Positions 1 through 7,949 of a stretch of 31,021 bases of DNA are shown here, piece by piece. The DNA comes from JAEYFP01 sp964579795 (GTDB lineage Bacteria; Bacillota; Clostridia; Lachnospirales; Lachnospiraceae). The notes under the pieces are model-generated. The model saw only the letters and a list, made by a program, of their open reading frames with translations, ran no database searches and was not told the DNA's origin. A program made the translations under genes and the position numbers. The stretch spans positions 1-31,021 of the forward strand of contig CAZOHM010000030.1 in assembly GCA_964579795.1 (NCBI GenBank), in the 5' to 3' direction. Each line of letters starts with the position of its first letter. Position 1 is the first letter of the stretch.

Positions 1-2
1 TC

Positions 3-56
3 AGAGTACCGATAGCAAGGCTTGCAGCAGCTCAGGCAGCAATCAATAATCGCTAA
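3..56 (+). CDS. C-terminal tail of an unidentified upstream gene (partial)
   Basis: The reading frame starting at base 3 is open from the window edge and ends in TAA at 54-56, giving a 17-residue Ala-rich tail ending in INNR. The frame starting at base 2 is also open until a TAA at 47-49, so the frame is not certain; frame 1 is closed by TAG at 13-15. The short gap of 38 bases to thiN suggests an upstream member of the same transcription unit. The tail does not match the end of ribulose-phosphate epimerase or RsgA, which often precede thiN, well enough to name it. Confidence 0.3.
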   Translation, partial: RVPIARLAAAQAAINNR

Positions 57-94
57 AGGAAGCAGGATAAAGAAAAGCGAAAGGAGATTGTGCT

Positions 95-718
95 TTGAAA
101 AGAAAATGTTATGTAATAGGTGCTGGAGAAATCTACGATAATCATTTGCCGGACATGACAGACGGGTATGTGATAGCAGTAGATGGTGGTTACGAATATG
201 CCAGTGCATCAGGGATCAAAGCAGATCTTGTTATAGGTGATTTTGATTCTGCAGATGAAATACCGCTTCATCCAAATATAATTCATCTTGAAAGAGAAAA
301 GGATGATACAGATATGTTGGCAGCACTGAAAGAAGGATTGCTGCTTGACTGCAATGAATTTCATATTTTTGGTGGAACAGGCGGTAGAATTGCACATACA
401 CTGGCTAATGTGGAATGTCTTGCATACCTGGCAGCTATGTCAACACAGGGTTTTTTGTATGAGAATAAATCTGTGATTACGGCAATTGCAAATGGAAGCA
501 TGTCATTTGGAAGGGAGTACAGCGGATATATTTCGGTATTTTCACATACCAGTCAAGCCGTTGACGTGAATCTGACAGGACTTAAATATGAATTGAAGCA
601 TGCAACAATTACAAACACATTTCCGGTTGGCATCAGTAATGAATTTACAGGGAAGGAAAGTACAATTTCTGTGAAAGACGGAATATTAGTGATTGTTTAT
701 GGACAGTCAAAAGACTGA
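95..718 (+). CDS. thiN: Thiamine pyrophosphokinase (ThiN/TPK family)
   Basis: The enzyme transfers pyrophosphate from ATP to thiamine, making the cofactor thiamine diphosphate in the cytoplasm. The start is TTG at 95, with AAGGAG at 81-86. The 207-residue length is normal for the family. Visible motifs are AVDGGYEYA near residue 28, the metal/nucleotide loop VIGDFDSAD near 46, EKDDTDM near 68, and GGTGGRIAHTLANV near 93. In the last motif the family usually has R-x-D-H; here the Asp is Ala (residue 100), while His101 and the Asn are kept. It is followed by a convergent gene and a hairpin terminator. No TPP riboswitch is visible in the available upstream bases. The identification is firm; full catalytic competence is less so because of the Asp-to-Ala change. 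Confidence 0.9.
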   Translation: MKRKCYVIGAGEIYDNHLPDMTDGYVIAVDGGYEYASASGIKADLVIGDFDSADEIPLHPNIIHLEREKDDTDMLAALKEGLLLDCNEFHIFGGTGGRIAHTLANVECLAYLAAMSTQGFLYENKSVITAIANGSMSFGREYSGYISVFSHTSQAVDVNLTGLKYELKHATITNTFPVGISNEFTGKESTISVKDGILVIVYGQSKD

Positions 719-733
719 GACAGCACTAAAAAT

Positions 734-774
734 GAAAAGCATCAGGACAGAACATCTTTGTTCCGATGCTTTTC
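734..774. terminator. Bidirectional intrinsic terminator between thiN and the DUF421 gene
   Basis: A perfect 10-bp stem pairs GAAAAGCATC (734-743) with GATGCTTTTC (765-774). On the plus strand GTTTTTT follows; on the minus strand the stem is followed by CATTTTT. The stem overlaps the stop codon of the minus-strand gene. This arrangement is typical of convergent genes sharing one terminator. Confidence 0.75.
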
Positions 775-1452
775 GTTTTTTCCATATGCATGAAACTGAT
801 TTTGTATATTACAAGTTGCCAGAAGTATTTCATCAATTGTCTTGAACCCCTGACCTTTAATCTGATTTTCAAGCCACTTCATATCCTTTCCGGAGTGTTT
901 GAGATTTTCTGTCATAACCTTTCCATCAATAATCAAGTTTGCAGTCAGAGACTCAAGGGGAAGCTTTATGTGTAAGTCAGAAGGTACAAGCGGTCGTTCA
1001 TCTGCCTTTGGTAAAAAACTGATTTGCCCATTTCCCTCAAGAACAGCACATTGCAGCTTATTTAAATCAAAATAACCATTTGTACGGGACTGCATTAAAA
1101 ACTCATTCATGTCAATTTTGCATTTCTTGAGGTTTTCCTCATAAAGCTTGCCATTTTCATAAAGAATAAGTGGTTTGCCAATTATAAAACGTCGTGCTGT
1201 CATGGATTTACTGCTGATATATGAGAGGGCAAGTGTTGCGGCAGCATAGACAACCATGGCTGTTAAGGGCTGCAGATAGTTTTTATCCAGAGAAGTTGTC
1301 ATTTCTGCAGCAATGGAGCCAATTGTAATACTTGTAATATAATCAAACATACTGAGCTCCGATAGTTGCCGATAACCCATCCATTTTGTAAGAATAAAAA
1401 GAATAAAAATTGAACCAAGAGAAAGTATAATAATATAGAATAATTCCTGCAT
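742..1452 (-). CDS. DUF421 / YetF-family membrane protein
   Basis: This is a 236-residue membrane protein of the YetF (DUF421) family, whose biochemical role is not established; some Bacillus members affect spores. The N-terminus has three hydrophobic segments (about residues 4-22, 58-78 and neighbouring stretch) around the family signature GYRQLSELSMFDYITSITIG. A soluble alpha/beta C-terminal region (about 85-230) includes the typical R-T-N-G-Y-F-D-L segment. I chose the ATG at 1452 because GGAGG lies just upstream on the minus strand; an ATG 10 codons further out has no good ribosome site. The gene is convergent with thiN and divergent from the ABC transporter pair. Confidence 0.85.
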   Translation of the reverse strand: MQELFYIIILSLGSIFILFILTKWMGYRQLSELSMFDYITSITIGSIAAEMTTSLDKNYLQPLTAMVVYAAATLALSYISSKSMTARRFIIGKPLILYENGKLYEENLKKCKIDMNEFLMQSRTNGYFDLNKLQCAVLEGNGQISFLPKADERPLVPSDLHIKLPLESLTANLIIDGKVMTENLKHSGKDMKWLENQIKGQGFKTIDEILLATCNIQNQFHAYGKNEKHRNKDVLS

Positions 1453-1543
1453 TTGATTTCCTCCAAAATGTAAATTGACCAATAGAAGGCTTTATTGTGA
1501 GTATGCCCAGCTGAGATAGAAGTATTCATATTTAAAGTGACAA

Positions 1544-1572
1544 TTGCAGAAAAAACAGAGACTGTATATAAT
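1544..1572 (+). promoter_or_regulatory. Candidate promoter of the ABC transporter pair
   Basis: A consensus TATAAT lies at 1567-1572 and TTGCAG at 1544-1549, with a 17-base spacer. The -35 matches only three bases of consensus. A transcript starting about 7 bases downstream would begin near 1579, leaving a very short leader holding AAAGGAG and supporting the ATG at 1595 as the true start. Confidence 0.4.
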
Positions 1573-1594
1573 GGATGAAAAGGAGACTGGAATA

Positions 1595-3349
1595 ATGAAA
1601 CGATTAATGAAATATTTGAATCCATATAAAAAAGAATGCATCCTGGCACCATTATTTAAAATGCTTGAGGCAGCATTCGAATTGTTTGTACCGCTTGTGG
1701 TAGCTGCAGTAATTGATAAGGGAATTGGTCAGAAGAACAGCGCATATATATATGGTGGTTGCGGAATTCTGATTGGTCTTGGTCTGATTGGTCTTGTAAG
1801 TGCGGTTACAGCGCAATATTTTGCAGCAAAAGCAGCGGTAGGGTTTAGTACAGAACTCAGGCATGATTTGTTCAAACATTTGCTGGGACTTTCTTTTTCT
1901 GAAATTGATACACTCGGAACATCTACAATGATTACACGAATGACAAGTGATGTGAATCAGGCACAGACAGGTGTTAATATGTTTCTACGATTATTCCTGC
2001 GTTCTCCATTTGTTGTGTTCGGTGCCATGATTATGGCATTTACAATTAATTATCGTATAGCTTTTATTTTTGCAGGTGTGATAGTACTGCTTTTTCTGGC
2101 AGTCGGCTTGATAATGAAAATAAATATTCCTGCATTAATGAAGGTACAGAAAAGACTTGATATTATAATGGGACTGACTAGGGAAAACATGTCAGGTGTA
2201 CGTGTGATAAGAGCATTTTGTAAGGAACAGGATGAAATCAGTAAATTCAAGCAAGAGAATGATTTTCTTTCGGTAGAACAGAGAAGGGCAGGATGGGTTT
2301 CTGCCATATTAAATCCTGTAACATTTGTAATGGTGAATATTGCAATTGTACGTTTAGTCTGGATAGGAGCCATTCAGGTAAATACAGGAACACTGACACA
2401 GGGACAGGTTGTAGCATTGTATAATTATATGTCCCAGATCCTTGTGGAATTGATTAAGCTTGCAAATCTGATTATTACTATTAACAGGGCGCTTGCAAGT
2501 GCCAATCGGATTGCAGATGTTTTCTCTCTTGAAGAACAGGGACAAACAGTCAAAACTGATTCGACAAAAGAAGAATTTGAGAATGCAGTGACAGAACTGA
2601 CTCCACAGGTGGAGTTTTCACATGTATCACTTCGGTATCATACGTCAGGAGATGAAGCACTGACTGATATTAGTTTTTCTGCAAAAAAAGGAGAAGTAAT
2701 AGGGATTATTGGAGGAACCGGCTCGGGAAAGAGTTCAGTTGTAAATCTGATACCCGGATTTTATGCTGCTTCTGCAGGCGAAGTACGTATCGCTGGAAAA
2801 AATGTAACGATGTATGAGAAAAAAGAACTGCTTGGTAAAATCGGAATGGTTATGCAGAAGGCTGTATTATTTAAGGGAACAATAGAGGATAATCTGAAGT
2901 GGGGAAATGAAGCTGCAGAAAATGAGGACTTAGAGGCTGCTGTGAAGGATGCAGCTGCTGAGGATGTTGTATTGGCAAAGGGTGGCATGCATGGAATGAT
3001 ATCTCATGGAGGTCGGAATTTGTCAGGAGGTCAGCGTCAGAGACTGACAATTGCCAGAGCGTTTGTCAGAAAACCGGAAATATTGATATTGGATGACAGT
3101 GCATCGGCATTGGATTTTGCAACAGATGCGAAGCTTCGGCATGCAATATCAAAGCTACCATATCACCCGACTGTATTTGTTGTGTCACAACGTGCATCCT
3201 CTGTACGACATGCCGATAGAATTCTTGTACTGGATGACGGTAAATTAGTTGGAAATGGAACGCATGAGCAGCTGTTGAAAACATGTGCAGTTTATCAAGA
3301 AATATATGCCTCACAATACAGAAAGGAGGCATCTGTATCATGCAGTTAA
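1595..3349 (+). CDS. ABC exporter subunit with degenerate ATPase site (heterodimer partner 1)
   Basis: This is a 584-residue half-transporter: six membrane segments (about residues 18-320) followed by a nucleotide-binding domain. Walker A is at 373-381 (GGTGSGKSS), the signature LSGGQ at 476-480. In Walker B the catalytic Glu is replaced by Asp (D501), and the switch His is Gln (Q532). These changes, with a canonical signature loop, are those of the degenerate-site subunit in heterodimeric exporters such as TM287/288, LmrCD and BmrCD. AAAGGAG precedes the ATG at 1595; longer starts at 1544 (TTG) and 1571 lack ribosome sites. It overlaps the next gene by 10 bases, implying coupled translation. 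Substrate is unknown; drugs, lipids or peptides are exported by relatives. Confidence 0.92.
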   Translation: MKRLMKYLNPYKKECILAPLFKMLEAAFELFVPLVVAAVIDKGIGQKNSAYIYGGCGILIGLGLIGLVSAVTAQYFAAKAAVGFSTELRHDLFKHLLGLSFSEIDTLGTSTMITRMTSDVNQAQTGVNMFLRLFLRSPFVVFGAMIMAFTINYRIAFIFAGVIVLLFLAVGLIMKINIPALMKVQKRLDIIMGLTRENMSGVRVIRAFCKEQDEISKFKQENDFLSVEQRRAGWVSAILNPVTFVMVNIAIVRLVWIGAIQVNTGTLTQGQVVALYNYMSQILVELIKLANLIITINRALASANRIADVFSLEEQGQTVKTDSTKEEFENAVTELTPQVEFSHVSLRYHTSGDEALTDISFSAKKGEVIGIIGGTGSGKSSVVNLIPGFYAASAGEVRIAGKNVTMYEKKELLGKIGMVMQKAVLFKGTIEDNLKWGNEAAENEDLEAAVKDAAAEDVVLAKGGMHGMISHGGRNLSGGQRQRLTIARAFVRKPEILILDDSASALDFATDAKLRHAISKLPYHPTVFVVSQRASSVRHADRILVLDDGKLVGNGTHEQLLKTCAVYQEIYASQYRKEASVSCS

Positions 3350-5085
3350 AAAAGTATAGTCAAAAAGAAACATTAAAAAAGGTATTACACTGTTTAAGTA
3401 AATACAGATTGACAATGCTGACAGCAATTATCAGTGCCGCGTTATCTGTAGTTGGAACATTGTATGTGCCGATTCTGATAGGAAATGCAATTGATTTAAT
3501 TGTATATGTTCATACTGATTTTTCGCAGATGCTCATTCTGATTATTCGGATTTTGATTGTTGCTGCATTGGCTGCATTGGCACAATGGTTCATGAATATA
3601 ATGAATAACAGATTATCAAGTCTTGTAGTAAGAGACATTAGAGATGCGGCATTTCAGAAAATTGAGATTCTTCCGCTGAGCTATTTGGACGGACATGGAC
3701 AAGGAGATATTGTCAGCCGGATGATTGCGGATGCAGATCAGTTTTCAGAAGGACTGTTAATGGGATTTACGCAGCTGTTTACAGGAATTATAACGATTAT
3801 CGGAACTCTTTTCTTTATGATTTATATGAATTTTAAGATTACACTTGTAGTTGTGCTTATTACTCCACTTTCTTTGTTTGTTGCCAGATTTATTGCGGGG
3901 AAAACATTTCAGCTGTATCGGGATCAATCTGAACTTAGAGGACAACAGACAGCATTTATTGATGAAATGATTGGAAATGAAAAGGTGGTCAAGGCGTTTT
4001 CACAGGAAGAAAAGGTACTTGAAAGATTCGATGAGATGAGTACAAGACTGCAGAAATTATCGTTAAGAGCATTATTCTTTTCTTCATTGACAAATCCGTG
4101 TACCCGGTTCGTTAATGGTGTTGTATATGCGGGAGTGGCACTGACTGGTGCACTTTCTGTTTTAAGTGGAACGATGAGCGTTGGTGTACTTTCATGTTTC
4201 TTGAGCTATGCCAATCAGTATACGAAACCATTCAATGAAATTTCAGGCGTTGTAACAGAACTGCAGAATGCGATTGCATGTGCAGCACGGTTGTTTGAAT
4301 TGATTGAGGAAACCCCTCAGAAGCCGGAACAGGAAAATGCGATTGTGTTATCAGACGCAAGTGGAAATGTGACATGTCAAAATGTGTTCTTTTCTTATTC
4401 ACAAAATAATAAACTGATTGAGAATCTGAATCTACATGTTCATCCGGGGGAGAAGGTTGCAATTGTTGGACCTACAGGCTGTGGTAAGACAACAATCATT
4501 AATCTGCTTTTGCGTTTTTATGATGTAGATTCTGGCAGTATCAGCGTAGATAACTGCGATATCAAAAATGTGACACGGGAAAGTCTTCGTACATCCTATG
4601 GAATGGTTTTACAGGAGACATGGCTGCATAGCGGTACGATACGCGAGAATATCGCATTTGGAAAAAAAGATGCAACTGATGAAGAAATTATCGAAGCTGC
4701 AAAAGCAGCACATGCACATTCGTTTATCAGACGGCTGCCTAACGGGTATGATACTGTAATTGGGGAGGATGGTGGAATGTTGTCCCAAGGACAGAAACAG
4801 CTGTTGTGTATTACGCGAGTGATGCTTTGTTTGCCGCCCATGCTGATATTGGATGAAGCAACGTCATCTATTGATACACGTACAGAGATGAAAATACAAA
4901 GTGCGTTTAATCGGTTGATGGAAGGGAAGACAAGCTTTATTGTTGCACATAGATTGTCCACAATTGAACAGGCTGATACAATTCTTGTGATGAGAGATGG
5001 AAAAATCATTGAACAGGGCAATCATGAACAACTGTTGGAGAAACACGGTTTTTATGCACAGTTATATCAAAGCCAGTTTTCATAA
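3340..5085 (+). CDS. ABC exporter subunit with intact ATPase residues (heterodimer partner 2)
   Basis: This is a 581-residue half-transporter, the partner of the preceding gene. Six membrane segments occupy about residues 20-310. Walker A (GPTGCGKTT) starts at 377, Walker B ends in the catalytic Glu506 (LILDEATSS), and the switch His is H537. Its signature loop is LSQGQ (481-485) rather than LSGGQ. The degenerate site therefore pairs this subunit's altered signature with the Asp/Gln residues of partner 1, while the competent site pairs this subunit's Glu/His with partner 1's LSGGQ. AGGAGG lies just upstream of the ATG at 3340, inside the previous gene. The annotation as an export ATPase is firm; the cargo is not identifiable. 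Confidence 0.93.
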   Translation: MQLKKYSQKETLKKVLHCLSKYRLTMLTAIISAALSVVGTLYVPILIGNAIDLIVYVHTDFSQMLILIIRILIVAALAALAQWFMNIMNNRLSSLVVRDIRDAAFQKIEILPLSYLDGHGQGDIVSRMIADADQFSEGLLMGFTQLFTGIITIIGTLFFMIYMNFKITLVVVLITPLSLFVARFIAGKTFQLYRDQSELRGQQTAFIDEMIGNEKVVKAFSQEEKVLERFDEMSTRLQKLSLRALFFSSLTNPCTRFVNGVVYAGVALTGALSVLSGTMSVGVLSCFLSYANQYTKPFNEISGVVTELQNAIACAARLFELIEETPQKPEQENAIVLSDASGNVTCQNVFFSYSQNNKLIENLNLHVHPGEKVAIVGPTGCGKTTIINLLLRFYDVDSGSISVDNCDIKNVTRESLRTSYGMVLQETWLHSGTIRENIAFGKKDATDEEIIEAAKAAHAHSFIRRLPNGYDTVIGEDGGMLSQGQKQLLCITRVMLCLPPMLILDEATSSIDTRTEMKIQSAFNRLMEGKTSFIVAHRLSTIEQADTILVMRDGKIIEQGNHEQLLEKHGFYAQLYQSQFS

Positions 5086-5102
5086 ATAGCTGTAAAATAG
5101 AT

Positions 5103-5157
5103 TTGTACAATTTTTAGATGACTGTATTATAGCAGCCCGACAAGTGTATATGCTATA
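5103..5157 (+). promoter_or_regulatory. Candidate promoter and inverted repeat upstream of the MATE gene
   Basis: TTGTAC (5103-5108) and TATTAT (5125-5130) are separated by 16 bases. A 7-bp inverted repeat, TATAGCA at 5128-5134 and TGCTATA at 5151-5157, begins inside the -10 box and could be an operator or a leader hairpin. No terminator is seen after the ABC pair, so read-through is also possible. Confidence 0.35.
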
Positions 5158-5190
5158 TTGTATGCGAAGTAAATGGAATGGGGTGTTTAT

Positions 5191-6537
5191 ATGGCTGCTG
5201 AATATGTAAAAGATATGACAGAGGGCAAAGAGTTGTCTTTACTCATGCGTTTTTCGGCTCCGATGCTCGTAGGAAATATATTTCAACAGTTTTATAATAT
5301 GGTTGATTCTATTATTGTAGGAAATTATGTTGGAGCCAATGCACTTGCAGCAGTAGGTGCAACAGGCTCTCTTAATTTTCTGTTTTTTTCACTATGCAAT
5401 GGAATGGCAATGGGAATTGGAATACTTATTTCACAATACTTTGGTGCCAAAGATGAAGTATATTTGAGAAAATCGATATTCAATACAATTTATCTTATTG
5501 CCATAACAGGTATTTTGATGAGCTTACTGGGTATCATTTTGGCGAGACCGATTCTTATACTATTGCATACACCACAGGAAATCCTTGCTGATGCGGTTGT
5601 TTACATGCAGATTGTATGCGGCGGAATCTTAACAGTGGCTGCCTATAATGCAGTATCTGCTATTTTACGTGCTTTGGGAGATTCAAAAACACCGCTGATT
5701 TTTCTTGTTGCTGCAAGCTTTATAAATATTCTGCTTGATCTGCTTCTTGTAATCAGATTTGATATGGGAGTTATGGGGGTAGCAATTGCAACCGTCATTG
5801 CGCAAGCGTTTGCGGCTGTTGGCAGTTTATTGTTTGCCCTTACAAAAAATCCGTACTTCAAAATCAGTCGGGAAGAAATGCATTATGATAGTAAAATAAT
5901 CTGCAATTGTGTTAGACTTGGTGTGCCTGTGGCAGCTCAGTCTGCACTGATTGCAGTATCATGTGTTGCACTTCAGGGAGCGGTCAACAAGTTCGGAGCA
6001 AGTGTTGTAGCAGCGTTTACGGCAACATCAAGAATAGAACAGCTTGTTCAGCAGCCATTCAATTCACTGGGCGCTGCTGTTTCGACGTTTTCTGGACAAA
6101 ACATTGGTGCAAGAAAAATAGAACGTGTAAAAAAAGGATACTATGAGAGCATTATTATGATTACGGTATTTAGTGTTTTAATGCTTGCTGCAGCTTATAT
6201 ATTTGGAAATGACATTATGCGTCTGTTTGTAAAGGATGACACAGTTATCGACATTGGTGCTAAGGCACTTAAAATCACAAGTCTTATGTATTTTCCACTT
6301 GGAATGATTTATGTGACAAGAGGTCTCCTGAATGGTGCAGGTGATGCATTGTATGCAATGATAAATGGATTTATAGAGGTAGCAGGAAGAGTTGGATTTG
6401 CCAATTCACTTGTTCTTGTGTCGGCAATTGGCGTGTGGGGTATATGGTGGGCGACCGGGCTGACATGGGTGATTACAGGTGCCGCAAGTGTACTTCGATA
6501 TAAACAGGGAAAGTGGAAGAATATGTCTGCATTTTAG
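5191..6537 (+). CDS. MATE family efflux transporter
   Basis: A 448-residue polytopic membrane protein of the MATE (NorM/DinF-like) family, which exports cationic drugs or metabolites in exchange for Na+ or H+. The N-terminus carries the family pattern LSLLMRFSAPMLVGNIFQQF followed by YNMVDSIIVGNYVGANALAA, and the second half has the matching PFNSLGAAVSTFSGQNIGA segment, reflecting the two six-helix bundles. I prefer the ATG at 5191, which has GGGG at a good distance; an in-frame ATG at 5173 is possible but weaker. It lies on the same strand as the ABC exporter, so this is a two-system efflux locus. Substrate cannot be told from sequence. Confidence 0.92.
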   Translation: MAAEYVKDMTEGKELSLLMRFSAPMLVGNIFQQFYNMVDSIIVGNYVGANALAAVGATGSLNFLFFSLCNGMAMGIGILISQYFGAKDEVYLRKSIFNTIYLIAITGILMSLLGIILARPILILLHTPQEILADAVVYMQIVCGGILTVAAYNAVSAILRALGDSKTPLIFLVAASFINILLDLLLVIRFDMGVMGVAIATVIAQAFAAVGSLLFALTKNPYFKISREEMHYDSKIICNCVRLGVPVAAQSALIAVSCVALQGAVNKFGASVVAAFTATSRIEQLVQQPFNSLGAAVSTFSGQNIGARKIERVKKGYYESIIMITVFSVLMLAAAYIFGNDIMRLFVKDDTVIDIGAKALKITSLMYFPLGMIYVTRGLLNGAGDALYAMINGFIEVAGRVGFANSLVLVSAIGVWGIWWATGLTWVITGAASVLRYKQGKWKNMSAF

Positions 6538-6564
6538 CTATTGTATATATGCATATCCTTTTTG

Positions 6565-6606
6565 TGACATTTGTCATTTGACAGGTTCATGGCGGTATGA
6601 TAGTAT
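6565..6606 (+). promoter_or_regulatory. Candidate promoter with overlapping palindrome for the CPBP-PadR-DUF2812 operon
   Basis: TTGACA (6578-6583) is a perfect -35; TAGTAT (6601-6606) sits 17 bases downstream. Immediately upstream and touching the -35 is the palindrome TGACA-TT-TGTCA (6565-6576), placed where a repressor could block RNA polymerase. The operon's own PadR protein is the obvious candidate regulator, by inference only. Confidence 0.5.
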
Positions 6607-6628
6607 TTGTATCGTTGAGTATATCGAT

Positions 6629-6660
6629 GGACGACATATAAGACGCCATATATGTCGTCC
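6629..6660 (+). repeat. Perfect 12-bp inverted repeat in the leader of the CPBP operon
   Basis: GGACGACATATA (6629-6640) pairs exactly with TATATGTCGTCC (6649-6660) around an 8-base loop. There is no T-tract after it, so it is a poor terminator. It lies about 20 bases downstream of the predicted transcription start and 44 bases before the CPBP start codon, so it could be an operator, an RNA stability or translation element, or a weak terminator for the MATE gene. Confidence 0.8.
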
Positions 6661-6703
6661 AATATAAGTTATTGAATCTATCAAAGTGTGAGAGGAAAAG
6701 GAT

Positions 6704-7606
6704 ATGGAAGAAAATCAGATGATTGAAAAGAAAAAAGGAAGCGCAGCGGGTTGGCTAAAAGGAATCGGTTACAGTTTGTTAATGATTGTTATTTTTTATG
6801 CAATACAGTTTGCAATTGCGATTCCGGTTATGCTTGTGTATATGTTTCAGTATATGTCGGGAATCGATGCCTCGGCCGGTATTGATCCACAGGCACTTGT
6901 ACAGTATGTTACGGATGCAGGTGGCATGACAGTTATCACCGCCTGTTCTACAGTTGTAACAGCAATTGTATTTGGATTATGGTATTATTTCAAGTATGGG
7001 AAAAAAAGTCAAAGAAAGCTTTCTACAACAATGCGGGAGTCATTTGCTCCAAAGAAAGTAATTTTATATATTATAGCTGCATTTTTTTGCTTTTTGATGG
7101 CACTGAATGTAGTATCAATTATTAATATTGTTTCACCAGAATCATATTCTGCCTATGAGAACGCAATGCAGATGATATCGAGTGGAAATCAGGGAATTTT
7201 GCTTTTAACAGTTGTCGTTCTTGCACCGATTGGAGAGGAATGTATTTTTAGAGGTCTTTTACTGAAAAAGTTCAGAAACTACATTTCGCCGCTTTGCTCC
7301 ATTCTTATCTGTGCTGTGATGTTTGGTGTATTTCATATGAATCTTGTGCAGGGGATTTATGTGCTTTTTGTTGGAACAGTAGCTGGTTATGCAGCATACA
7401 AATCAGACTCCGTTTTGCCTGCAATATTTATTCATCTTGTATATAATTTTTCTTCATTTTTGCTACAGCTTTTCCCAGAGAGCATATTATCGAATGATCT
7501 TGTCTGGGTTTTTGCACCATTAGTTCCGCTTGTTTTGGAGATTTTGTTATTTAAGGCTTTTGGAATGAGAATCAGTTTTAAGTCAACAGAACAGGAAGCT
7601 GAATAA
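6704..7606 (+). CDS. CPBP family intramembrane glutamic endopeptidase (Abi/CAAX protease)
   Basis: A 300-residue membrane protein with about eight hydrophobic segments. The three CPBP motifs are present: EEcIFRG with Glu178, Glu179 and Arg183; FGVFHMN with His211 and Asn213; and a final helix with HLVYNFSSF near residue 245. Relatives include eukaryotic CAAX protease Rce1 and bacterial proteins linked to bacteriocin self-immunity and regulated proteolysis. AGAGGAAAAGG precedes the ATG. The next gene, a PadR regulator, starts one base after the stop, so the two are translated together. The bacterial substrate is unknown; the adjacent DUF2812 membrane protein is a speculative candidate. Confidence 0.9.
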   Translation: MEENQMIEKKKGSAAGWLKGIGYSLLMIVIFYAIQFAIAIPVMLVYMFQYMSGIDASAGIDPQALVQYVTDAGGMTVITACSTVVTAIVFGLWYYFKYGKKSQRKLSTTMRESFAPKKVILYIIAAFFCFLMALNVVSIINIVSPESYSAYENAMQMISSGNQGILLLTVVVLAPIGEECIFRGLLLKKFRNYISPLCSILICAVMFGVFHMNLVQGIYVLFVGTVAGYAAYKSDSVLPAIFIHLVYNFSSFLLQLFPESILSNDLVWVFAPLVPLVLEILLFKAFGMRISFKSTEQEAE

Positions 7607-7607
7607 T

Positions 7608-7949
7608 ATGAAAGAAAAACTGGAGCCATTAACAGAAAGCTATTTTTTTATTTTACTGTGTCTCCTACAGGAGCCAATGCATGGGTATGGAATTATGAAT
7701 GAGGCAATGCGTCTGTCGGGTGGCAGAGTCATAATTGGTTCCGGTACAATGTATGGCGCAGTTAACAATATGCTAAAAAGAGGCTGGATTGCAGAAACAG
7801 AACAATCCGGCTTTGCTGACAAAAAAAGAAGAATGTATCATTTGACCGAGAAGGGAAAAGAAATACTGTCTGATGAGATTGAACGACTGAATGAGCTTAC
7901 GGAGTGCGCCAGACAGATTCTCGATACATGCAAAGGAGAGTCGATATGA
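7608..7949 (+). CDS. PadR family transcriptional regulator
   Basis: A 113-residue protein with a PadR winged helix: LTESYFFILLCLLQEPMHGY (helix 1-2), a GSGTMYGAVNNMLKRGWI recognition helix and wing, and a short C-terminal dimerisation helix from about residue 85. PadR proteins are usually repressors that often control their own operon. It is sandwiched between the CPBP protease (1-base gap) and a DUF2812 gene (4-base overlap). The palindrome at the operon promoter is its likely target, by inference. The ligand is unknown. Confidence 0.93.
   Translation: MKEKLEPLTESYFFILLCLLQEPMHGYGIMNEAMRLSGGRVIIGSGTMYGAVNNMLKRGWIAETEQSGFADKKRRMYHLTEKGKEILSDEIERLNELTECARQILDTCKGESI

Noticed and set aside
714..720. 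CTGAGA, a core word of TPP riboswitches, at the end of thiN
   Set aside because: It is isolated. The other conserved half of the riboswitch is absent nearby, and it overlaps the thiN stop rather than preceding a thiamine gene.
1544..1594. Longer N-terminus for the first ABC subunit starting at TTG 1544 or ATG 1571
   Set aside because: Neither has a ribosome site, the extension is not hydrophobic or conserved-looking, and a TATAAT box lies across this stretch.
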